In this document: positions 8,698 through 15,743 of the stretch, piece by piece
Layout: the number at the start of each line of letters is the position of its first letter
How positions within the stretch are numbered: position 1 is the stretch's first letter
From: Paraburkholderia bryophila
GTDB lineage: Bacteria > Pseudomonadota > Gammaproteobacteria > Burkholderiales > Burkholderiaceae
Length of the DNA: 64,000 bases
Assembly (NCBI RefSeq): GCF_013409255.1
Contig: NZ_JACCAS010000001.1
Span: forward strand, 3,906,001 to 3,970,000
Direction of reading: 5' to 3'
Notes under the pieces: model-generated
What the model was told of the DNA's origin: nothing
What the model saw: only the letters and a program-made list of their open reading frames with translations
The model's database searches: none
Made by a program: the position numbers and the translations under genes

Positions 8698-9771
8698 ATC
8701 AGAATCGAGTGCCAGGCGGAGCTGGTGGTGAAGGCTGCGGACGGCCGCGAGGCCAGCCTGTCGGACGTCGTGCCGCTGCTCGCGCTGGTGGACGAATCTG
8801 GCAGCATCGCGCAGGCGGCCACGCTTAAGGGTTTGTCCTACCGTCATGCATGGGGTCTGCTGCGCAGCATCGAAGAGCGTTTGGGCGGTGCGCTGATTGC
8901 GAAGGAGCGCGGCCGCGGCTCGGTGCTCTCTGAACTCGGCCAGGCCGTGCTGCGTGCGCAGCGTCTGTGCGGCGAACGGCTCGACGGCAACATGCAGGCG
9001 CTCGCTAGCGAAGTGGCGAGCGATCTGAACCGCTGGCTCGCGCCACCCGCCGACGACGTGCGCATTTACGCGTCGCATGGTTACGCGGTGGCCGCGCTCG
9101 TCACGTCGCTGGTCGCGCACGATCTGCCGGTTGACATCAAATACCGCGACAGCGCCGACGCCGTCAGCGCACTGGCGCGCGGCGAATGCGATCTGGCCGG
9201 CTTCCACTTGCCGCGCGGCGAGTTTCGCGCGGCTTGCGCCGACACTTACCGGCGCTGGCTCGATCCGCAGCGCCATGTGCTCGTGCATCTGACGCGGCGC
9301 AAGCAGGGGCTGTTTCTCGGCAAGGGCAACCCGCGCGGCATTGGCGGTCTCGGCGACCTCGCGCGCGACGACATTCGCTTCGTCAACCGTCAGCCGGGCT
9401 CGGGCACGCGCATGCTGCTCGATCTCGCGTTGCGCAAAGTCGGTGTCGATCCGGATCGGGTGAATGGCTATGCGTCGACCGAACTGACGCATTCGGCGAT
9501 CGCGGCCTTCGTGGCGAGCGGCATGGCGGACGTGGGCTTCGGCGTGGAGCCGGCGGCGCATCACTTCGGGCTCGACTTCATTCCGATCGTCGACGAAGAC
9601 TATTACTTCGCCTGCGACCGTAGCCGTCTGGAACGCGCGCCGCTCGCGACGGTGATCGACCTGCTGCGCGGCGCCGCGTTCCGCCATAGCGTCGACCAGC
9701 TCGAAGGCTACGATCCGCAGGAATGCGGCACGCTGGTCGACCTCGAAGTAGGGCTCGGCGTGGCGGCGTAA
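8695..9771 (+). CDS. fdsR: ModE-like HTH regulator with periplasmic-binding-protein-like domain (FdsR-type)
   Basis: 358-residue transcription factor. Residues about 1-100 form a ModE/LysR-type winged helix (GSIAQAATLKGLSYRHAWGLL, then LGQAVLRAQRL). From about residue 115 the protein resembles a type 2 periplasmic-binding fold, with the ligand-cleft segment NRQPGSGTRMLLD and ASGMADVGFGVEPAA, as found in PBP_like regulators linked to molybdate. Divergent from the molybdenum formate dehydrogenase, it is the positional counterpart of FdsR. AGGAAAGA precedes the ATG. Whether it senses formate, molybdate or both is not visible; the gene symbol rests on position and domain type. Confidence 0.8.
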   Translation: MIRIECQAELVVKAADGREASLSDVVPLLALVDESGSIAQAATLKGLSYRHAWGLLRSIEERLGGALIAKERGRGSVLSELGQAVLRAQRLCGERLDGNMQALASEVASDLNRWLAPPADDVRIYASHGYAVAALVTSLVAHDLPVDIKYRDSADAVSALARGECDLAGFHLPRGEFRAACADTYRRWLDPQRHVLVHLTRRKQGLFLGKGNPRGIGGLGDLARDDIRFVNRQPGSGTRMLLDLALRKVGVDPDRVNGYASTELTHSAIAAFVASGMADVGFGVEPAAHHFGLDFIPIVDEDYYFACDRSRLERAPLATVIDLLRGAAFRHSVDQLEGYDPQECGTLVDLEVGLGVAA

Positions 9772-9880
9772 GAGGCCGTAACCATCTACGTGGGTTCGGC
9801 GCTGCGCATGGCGCCGGTTTGCGATACGCTCTAAGCTTTCGTTTTCGCCTCAATCGCGCGAGTCGTCGCGCTCAATCGCT

Positions 9881-10147
9881 ATGAAAGCTCTTCTTCACGC
9901 ATGGGTTGCAGTCGCTGCAACCGGTATGGTTCTCGCCACCGCTCCGGTCGCGTTCGCCCAGAATTCGCCCGGCGTGCCGGGCGGGATCCTGAACGACCAG
10001 TTCCGTCTTGCCGAGCATCCGCAAATGCCGTTCGCCGCGTCGGCGCCGACGGACAAGTATCAGTCGAACAAGAAGTCGGCCATGCGCAAGCGCGGTGACA
10101 ATGGCGACCCGAACGGCTGTAACTTGCAGTGTCCTAAAGACGAATAA
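9881..10147 (+). CDS. Small exported protein of unknown function
   Basis: 88 residues. A clear signal peptide (MKALLHAWVAVAATGMVLA) ends with the cleavage site AFA-QN. The mature part is about 60 residues, polar, with two cysteines near the C-terminus (NGCNLQCPKDE) that could form a disulfide. No family recognised. A strong terminator follows at 10183-10212. It is a single-gene unit; the reading frame is supported by the signal peptide and terminator rather than by homology. Confidence 0.7.
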   Translation: MKALLHAWVAVAATGMVLATAPVAFAQNSPGVPGGILNDQFRLAEHPQMPFAASAPTDKYQSNKKSAMRKRGDNGDPNGCNLQCPKDE

Positions 10148-10182
10148 CGCGGGAGAAGGTCTTCCGTCTGGTTTGTCATGCG

Positions 10183-10212
10183 ACGCCGGCTCGATGCCGG
10201 CGTTTTTTTTTC
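10183..10212 (+). terminator. Rho-independent terminator
   Basis: Stem ACGCCGGC / GCCGGCGT with loop TCGAT, followed by a run of nine or more T. Ends the small exported-protein gene and separates it from the convergent gene at 10265-10633. Confidence 0.9.
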
Positions 10213-10264
10213 GTTTGAGCGCGCGTTGCACCCGCTCCCGCTGCGCTTATTGCGCGGCGGTCAT

Positions 10265-10633
10265 TCAGGGCTTGGCCGTGTGCCACATGTCCTTGAAGCC
10301 ATTGCCCTTTTCATCGCCCGCCTGCTTGTCAGCCGCGTAGTGGTACAGCGGGTGGCCTTTGTACGCCCATTGCTGTTTGCCGTCGGCCGCGGGGATCAGC
10401 GTCCAGTCGCCCGACGGCTTATCCATCGAACCGGCCACCGCCGCGGGCCAGTAACTCATGCAGCCGCCGGTGCAGGCGCTGACGCCGGGCGTCGTGTCTT
10501 TGTCGAAGGTATAGAGCGTCATGCCGTCGGCGGTGACGAAGCGGCCGTCGACCGCTTTGGGCGCCTCGGCGAAAGCGCTGTGTTGCAGGGCAAAAAGGCT
10601 GACAAGGGCGACGCCGAAGAGTGTCTTGCGCAT
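10265..10633 (-). CDS. COG4315-type secreted repeat protein
   Basis: 122-residue exported protein with an N-terminal signal peptide (MRKTLFGVALVSLFALQHSAFA) and two copies of the short secreted repeat PF03640 type. The first contains GMTLYTFDKDTTPGVSACTGGCMSYWPA and the second QWAYKGHPLYHYAADKQAGD. Such proteins are common in Burkholderia and of unknown function; the paired Cys of SACTGGC may bind a metal or form a disulfide. It stands alone and is followed upstream by a long AT-rich spacer. Confidence 0.88.
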   Translation of the reverse strand: MRKTLFGVALVSLFALQHSAFAEAPKAVDGRFVTADGMTLYTFDKDTTPGVSACTGGCMSYWPAAVAGSMDKPSGDWTLIPAADGKQQWAYKGHPLYHYAADKQAGDEKGNGFKDMWHTAKP

Positions 10634-11194
10634 GATGTGGACTCCTGGTTTGACAACGTACGGTTTTGAGTTGGTGCAGCGAGGGTCATGCCCGCGCTGC
10701 CCGTTTGCGTGCGTGCCAGTCCTAAACGGATCAGGGCGAGGATTTATTCCATGTCATGCGACGTTGCGGGATTGGTGAGTGCCTTGTTTTATTGGGTGGA
10801 TATTTTAATGTGAAAATTAATGTTCAGAATTTTCTAATAATTTTGCGGAAATTTCGGGGTAAATTTTTGAGCTATTTTTTTGGTTGGATTGTTTCGTCAA
10901 CGAATGATGGGTGATTGGTTGGGGTTGTCCTGAGTTGGAAAAGATATTGTGCTTTCGAGTGCTCAAGCCTTCATGGCGGCCCATGACTGGCGGATCTGCA
11001 TGAAATGGCTTGAGAATAAAAATTTCCCGTTTAGTGGGTGGAGCGACATGATGGGTTTATTGGGTTGGGTCGGATTTGTAAAATAAAGCAAAGGCCCTTC
11101 TACCAAAAAAATGTGCTGATAAGATTTTATTCGCTTCACGAATTAAGAAATTCTCGTGGGCTCATTTATCGGCTTAGTAAAAAAGGTAACTCAA
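10634..11194. other. AT-rich intergenic region upstream of peptide-export cluster
   Basis: 561 bases without an established gene. Composition breaks sharply from the surroundings: bases 10801-10860 contain 15 G or C out of 60 (25%). A bulged inverted repeat (CACGAATT at 11137-11144 against AATTCTCGTG at 11149-11158) lies just before the peptide gene and may mark its promoter or leader. One short open frame (10949-11086) is discussed as a finding but not called. No integrase, att repeat or tRNA is present. Confidence 0.7.
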
Positions 11195-11326
11195 ATGCAA
11201 AAAATCAATCGTAACGAACTCGCTAAATCCGCTGTTGCAGGCGGCTGCTGCAAGTGCAACTCGCAGCCGGCTCAGTCGTCGACCTCGTCGAAGAGCACGC
11301 CGGTGCCGGCGAACACGCGTTCGTAA
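11195..11326 (+). CDS. Putative secreted peptide precursor with double-glycine leader
   Basis: 43-codon gene, preceded by AAGG eight bases before the ATG. The leader reads MQKINRNELAKSAVAGG, resembling the N-x-E-L ... V-x-G-G leaders removed by C39 peptidases (compare colicin V), although the EL-to-GG spacing is two residues longer. The predicted 26-residue core starts CCKCNSQPAQ, has a Ser/Thr-rich middle and ends PVPANTRS. Three cysteines lie in the first four positions. It is directly upstream of an acyltransferase-fold protein and a complete C39-ABC type I exporter, which makes it the likely cargo. Function (bacteriocin, signal or metal-binding peptide) is unknown. Confidence 0.75.
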   Translation: MQKINRNELAKSAVAGGCCKCNSQPAQSSTSSKSTPVPANTRS

Positions 11327-11337
11327 GCGTGTATGAC

Positions 11338-11372
11338 GCACTGGGGCGTTTCCTGAAGGGGTGCCCCAGTGC
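11338..11372 (+). promoter_or_regulatory. Perfect hairpin between peptide gene and export operon
   Basis: Ten-base arms GCACTGGGGC (11338-11347) and GCCCCAGTGC (11363-11372) with a 15-base loop. There is no T tract after it, so it looks like a partial attenuator or RNA-processing/stabilising stem rather than a full terminator. Such a stem would let the precursor be made in excess over the maturation and export proteins. Confidence 0.7.
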
Positions 11373-11396
11373 CTCGATATGGCCGTGGAGTTGAAG

Positions 11397-12350
11397 ATGG
11401 AATCAAGGCGTGATGCATTAGTCATGCTGACTTTGCTGCACAGAAAAATGGCGTATGCGTGGCGCGGCGCGTGGCGTGCGTTGATGGCTCACCTGCCGCC
11501 TTCGGCTATTGAGCCGTGTGCCGCAGTGGTGTGCAAGATCCTGGGTCTCGTCAGCGCGCGTAAGCGTTGGCAAGGCATCGCGCGCCTGGAGATCGGGCGA
11601 GATGTGCTGCAACTGGCGCCGCTCGATAAGAGTCGTGTCGCCGCGGGACATTTGCGCGAGAAGCTGATCGATCAACGCATTTACTTCGGCCGCTTATCGC
11701 GCGGTAGCGAAGCGTGGCCCGACCTGCAGCGCGTCGCCGCGGCGCTAGCCGGGAAAATTCGCCAGCTTCAGGCCGAGGTGCCAGGGCGTCCAGTCATCGT
11801 GTCGCCGTTTCACTATGTGTCGCAATACGCCAACATTTACGTCATCGACGAATTGCGGGCGCTGCTCGGCCTCGAGACGATTGCGGTCGTGTCCGGTGTG
11901 CCGCGAGACATGTATGGCAACGACCATGCACTCATCCCCGGCGTCAACGTGCTCTACACCTATGGCGAAGACGACCGCAACGGACTCGGCCTGCGCGTCG
12001 CCCGCGCGTTGAAGCGCAGTGGCGTTGTGGTGTTGTTTGCCGATGTACCGCCCTTCGCGTTGCATCGCTATCCGATGGAAACCGTCGGTGTTTCCCTGTT
12101 CGGACGCAACGCGCGGATTCACAACGGCGTGTTCCGGCTTGGCGCGCCATTCGGCGCCATGCTTTTGCCATTTTATTTACGTTTCGAACGCGGGCGCTTC
12201 AGTGCCGAACTGTTCGATCCGCTATCTCTTGCCGCCCCTGACGCCGTGCCGCAGCTCGCGCGTTGCATTGAAACGGCGGTAACCCGGAACTATTCAGACT
12301 GGCTAGTCGCCGGACATCCGTCGATGTACGCGTTCGCGCCAGTTCGCTAG
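11397..12350 (+). CDS. LpxL/HtrB-like acyltransferase-fold protein in peptide cluster
   Basis: 317 residues, no signal peptide. The second half has the layout of lipid A/lysophospholipid acyltransferases: a buried His segment (VIVSPFHYVSQYANIY, His139), a GVVVLFADVPPF strand, then VSLFGRNARIHNGVFRLGA and LLPFYLRFERGRF, ending NYSDWLVAGHPSMY. In LpxL-type enzymes the His is followed by an acidic residue five positions on; here that position is Tyr144, so the usual catalytic dyad is not evident. Start chosen at 11397 because GGAG lies six bases upstream; in-frame GTG 11361 and ATG 11379 are alternatives. It may acylate the peptide, modify lipids or give immunity: unproven. Confidence 0.6.
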   Translation: MESRRDALVMLTLLHRKMAYAWRGAWRALMAHLPPSAIEPCAAVVCKILGLVSARKRWQGIARLEIGRDVLQLAPLDKSRVAAGHLREKLIDQRIYFGRLSRGSEAWPDLQRVAAALAGKIRQLQAEVPGRPVIVSPFHYVSQYANIYVIDELRALLGLETIAVVSGVPRDMYGNDHALIPGVNVLYTYGEDDRNGLGLRVARALKRSGVVVLFADVPPFALHRYPMETVGVSLFGRNARIHNGVFRLGAPFGAMLLPFYLRFERGRFSAELFDPLSLAAPDAVPQLARCIETAVTRNYSDWLVAGHPSMYAFAPVR

Positions 12351-12444
12351 ACCCGTCCGCACGGCGTGCAGCCGTGCAGCACCACGCCCGCCGCAGCCAG
12401 GCGGATCGACACAGCGCCGGGTGGTATCCGGCAGCAATGAAGCT

Positions 12445-13638
12445 ATGGAACCTATCAATCTCCCGCAGTTCAGGGACGTCTCGTGGCGTTGGATCGCCTA
12501 TGCGACGTCGTCAGTCGTGGCGATCGCGACCGTATTTGCGTTCTTCCACGACGTCGAACTGAAACAGGACGTGCGCGCGGAAATCGTCTCGCCCGCCGAG
12601 GTCAAGATTCAGGGGCTGACCGGACTCGTTTCAGCGATCTACGTCGAGCCGTCCGCCCGCGTCGCTCAGGGGGCCGCGCTGTTCCGGCTCGATCGCGATC
12701 TGTCGCTGGCGAGCGACGGTCAACAACGCCCGGCGTTCGACGAACAGATGCGCGACGAACAGATTCGGTCGAGCGAAGCCCAATACGGGCAGCGCAAGGC
12801 GGATCTGTCCGCGCAACGGGACGCCGCACGCGTCGCCGTGCAGAGCCGGCGCGCGGAAATCACGGCGTTGGGTGAGCAACTGGCGCAGAACCGCGAATTG
12901 TCGGACGAAGCCGGTCGCAAATTGACCCGGCTCGAATCGGTCGCCGACTACATCACCGCGGACCGGGTCGAGCAGGCGAGGGCCGATACCCACCAGGCGA
13001 AAGTTGCGCTGGCGCAGGGCGCCGCGCGCGGCCAGCAACTGGGCGCGGAACTCGGCGCGGCGATCGGCACGCAAACAGGCCTCGGCGCCCAGCTCAACGA
13101 GCTGGAGGCGCGCCACGCCCGCGATCTGCAGGACATCCGCGTGCGCTTCGAACAAACCCGCCAGGACGCTACGATTTCCGCGCCCAAGGCCGGCGTGGTC
13201 ACTTTTTCAGGGCTCGTTCCGGGCCGAACGCTCGCACCGGACGACGTCGCACTCGTCATCTCAACCGGCGAAAAGGGCAGTTTGCGCGCGGCGTTGCGCA
13301 TCCCTTCGCGCCGACGTGGTTTTGTCCGCGAAGGGCAGATCGTGCGGCTGAAGTTCGACGCGTTTCCGTACGCGAAATTCGGCAGCTATGAAGCGCGCAT
13401 CGATTCGATTTCGCGCACTACCGTGCGTTCGGCGATCTCGCGGGGCGTCCCGTCGAAGTCGCCGGGTCCGGACGGCGACTACATGGCGTGGGCCACGCTG
13501 AGCGGCGACCAGTTCCACTTCGAGCGGCAACACTTCGACATCCTGCCCGGCATGGCCGCGACGGCGAGCATCGTGATCGAGCGCCGCACCATCGCCGAAT
13601 GGGTGCTCGCGCCGCTGTTCCGCGTGCTACGAGGCTGA
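12445..13638 (+). CDS. HlyD-family periplasmic adaptor (type I secretion)
   Basis: 397-residue membrane-fusion protein linking the ABC transporter to the outer-membrane channel. A single N-terminal membrane anchor (about residues 16-35, WIAYATSSVVAIATVFAFF), a split lipoyl half (VKIQGLTGLVSAIYVEPSARV), a long Ala/Arg/Gln-rich coiled coil (about 80-235), the second lipoyl half (ISAPKAGVVTFSGLVPG) and a beta-barrel domain follow in the order expected for bacteriocin exporters such as CvaA. ATG 12445 is preferred; an in-frame GTG at 12421 would add eight residues. Only two bases separate it from the ABC gene. Confidence 0.9.
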   Translation: MEPINLPQFRDVSWRWIAYATSSVVAIATVFAFFHDVELKQDVRAEIVSPAEVKIQGLTGLVSAIYVEPSARVAQGAALFRLDRDLSLASDGQQRPAFDEQMRDEQIRSSEAQYGQRKADLSAQRDAARVAVQSRRAEITALGEQLAQNRELSDEAGRKLTRLESVADYITADRVEQARADTHQAKVALAQGAARGQQLGAELGAAIGTQTGLGAQLNELEARHARDLQDIRVRFEQTRQDATISAPKAGVVTFSGLVPGRTLAPDDVALVISTGEKGSLRAALRIPSRRRGFVREGQIVRLKFDAFPYAKFGSYEARIDSISRTTVRSAISRGVPSKSPGPDGDYMAWATLSGDQFHFERQHFDILPGMAATASIVIERRTIAEWVLAPLFRVLRG

Positions 13639-13640
13639 CC

Positions 13641-15743
13641 ATGCGTGCGATCTATCAGAACGAAGTTGCCGAGTGCGGCTATGCGTGTCTCGCCATGGTG
13701 CTGTCGCATCTTGGGCGCGCCACGGAGGTGCGCGAATTGCAGGCGTTCAGGTCAGTGTCGGCCAACGGCCTGACGCTCATGGATCTCTACGACGTCGCCG
13801 TCGAATTCGGTCTCGCCGTACAGGCTTACCGGTTCGACGCCGGCGATCTGCCGCGCGTGAAACGTGGTTCGATCCTCCATTTCGGCGGCGCGCATTTCGT
13901 GGTGTTCGAGAAGTGCGGGCGGGGTTACGTGCAGGTGATCGATCCGGCCAGCGGCCGTCGGCGCATTTCGATGGACACCTTCGTGGCCAACGTGTCCGGC
14001 TATCTGCTCGAATGCGCGGCCACGCCGCTCATGCCGCGCATCCGCGACAAGTCTCGTGTGCCCGCCGCGCTTGCCCGTGTGCGAGCGCTGAATCCGCAAC
14101 TCAAGGCGCAGATCGCCAAGGTAATGTTCGTGGCGCTTGGCAGCCAGTTCGCGATCCTCGCCATGCCGTACCTCGGCAATCTGGTGCTCGACGACGTGGT
14201 CGCTGCCGACAACCTCAATCTGCTCAACGTGCTCATGCTGACGTTCTCGGGCATCTTCGTCGCGGGCGCGTTGAGCCATTACGTCGAAACGTATCTCGTC
14301 GGACTGCTGCATGGTTTCGTGCAGATGAGCATGACCGAGGGGCTGCTCTTGAAGCTGTTGCGCAATCCGATTCCGTACTTCGAGAAGCGGCACGTCGGCG
14401 ATCTGTTCGCGCGCGTGAAGGCGCAGGACGAAATCAGCATCTACGCGACGCGTACAACCATCGGGCTGTGTATCGACATGGTGGTCGGTACGTTGGCGCT
14501 CGCGCTGATGCTGGTACAGAGCCGGCAACTCACGGTGATTGCGCTGCTGGTTTTCATGGTCTACGTCGCGGTATCGTTCGCGCTGTTTGCGCGAATGCGC
14601 GATACCCACGCACTCGTGCTTGAAGAGTCGGCCCGTTGCGACGACACGCTGATCGAGACGATACGCGGCGCGTCGTTGATCAAGCTGTCGCAGGGCGAGA
14701 CGCGGCGCACCGCGATCTTCATGGCCAGATACCGTGCGTATATCGCGGCGCTGGTGCAAAACAGCCGGCTCGGCAGTGCGCGCGACGCGATCCTGAAGCT
14801 CGTCAATTACGCCGACATGATCGCGATCACGTGGTTCGCGGCGCGCCTGATGCTGGGCGGCGTAATCTCGGTGGGCGTGTTCTATTCGTTTCTGATCTAC
14901 AAGTCGCTGCTGTCGGAGCGCTTTGCGCGTTCGATCAACGCGGCCTTCGAGTATTTCATGCTGAGCGTGCCGGCGGCGCGGGTCGGCGACATCGTCGATT
15001 GCGAAGCGGAGCGCTACACGCCGCCTGCCGACACGCATAAAACCGTCGAGGTGCGCAGCTTCGAGCGCATCGACGTGCGCGACGTCACGTTCCGCTATGG
15101 CGTGTCGGACCAGCCGGTGCTCAAGCGCGCGAATATCGTCATTCGCCGCGGCGACAAGATCGTGATCACCGGTTCATCGGGCAGTGGTAAGTCCACGCTC
15201 TTCAAGCTGCTCGCGGCAGCCGAGCCGCTTCAGGACGGTGAGATCACGCTGAACGGCATCGCGTGGCCGAACCTCACCGTCGACGAGATCCGTCGCCACG
15301 CCGTGCATATGCGCCAGGGCGATCTGATCCTGCATGGCTCGATCGCGGAGAACGTGTCGCTGTTCGCCGGCAACGCGGACGAAGCCCGCATTCACGCCTT
15401 GCTCGACGACGTCGGCCTGCTGCCCGACGTGATGCGTTTGCCGATGCGAACGCGCACGGTGATCAGCGACACGATCGCGAATATTTCCGCTGGGCAGCGA
15501 CAGCGTCTGCTGCTTGCGCGCGCGTTGTATCAGCAACGTGAGCTGTTGTTGCTCGACGAGCCGACGTCGAATCTCGACCCGGCGTCGGTGCGGCAGGTCG
15601 TGGCCTTGCTGCAGCGCCTCGAACGGACGGTCGTGGTGATTACACATGACATGTCGCTCGCGGCGGCGTTCGACACGCGTTACCGGTTGGTCGAAGGCGA
15701 GTTGGTGTGTGAGGCGCGCGCGGGCGTGGTGGCCCATGACTAG
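13641..15743 (+). CDS. C39-peptidase ABC transporter (peptide processing and export)
   Basis: 700 residues. The N-terminal C39 domain appears active: oxyanion Gln6 and nucleophile Cys12 in YQNEVAECGYACLAMV, His85 in GGAHFVVF and Asp101 in VIDPASG. HlyB-type transporters lack this Cys, so this one should cut a double-glycine leader. Six membrane helices follow (about 155-430). The nucleotide-binding domain has Walker A GSSGSGKST (about 510), signature ISAGQRQRLLLARAL (about 615), Walker B LLLLDEPTSNLD (about 635) and the H-loop VVVITHDM (about 668). The peptide gene at 11195-11326 is the obvious substrate. Start fixed by the conserved MRAIYQNE N-terminus, two bases after hlyD; its end overlaps the TolC-like gene by eight bases. 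Confidence 0.95.
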   Translation: MRAIYQNEVAECGYACLAMVLSHLGRATEVRELQAFRSVSANGLTLMDLYDVAVEFGLAVQAYRFDAGDLPRVKRGSILHFGGAHFVVFEKCGRGYVQVIDPASGRRRISMDTFVANVSGYLLECAATPLMPRIRDKSRVPAALARVRALNPQLKAQIAKVMFVALGSQFAILAMPYLGNLVLDDVVAADNLNLLNVLMLTFSGIFVAGALSHYVETYLVGLLHGFVQMSMTEGLLLKLLRNPIPYFEKRHVGDLFARVKAQDEISIYATRTTIGLCIDMVVGTLALALMLVQSRQLTVIALLVFMVYVAVSFALFARMRDTHALVLEESARCDDTLIETIRGASLIKLSQGETRRTAIFMARYRAYIAALVQNSRLGSARDAILKLVNYADMIAITWFAARLMLGGVISVGVFYSFLIYKSLLSERFARSINAAFEYFMLSVPAARVGDIVDCEAERYTPPADTHKTVEVRSFERIDVRDVTFRYGVSDQPVLKRANIVIRRGDKIVITGSSGSGKSTLFKLLAAAEPLQDGEITLNGIAWPNLTVDEIRRHAVHMRQGDLILHGSIAENVSLFAGNADEARIHALLDDVGLLPDVMRLPMRTRTVISDTIANISAGQRQRLLLARALYQQRELLLLDEPTSNLDPASVRQVVALLQRLERTVVVITHDMSLAAAFDTRYRLVEGELVCEARAGVVAHD

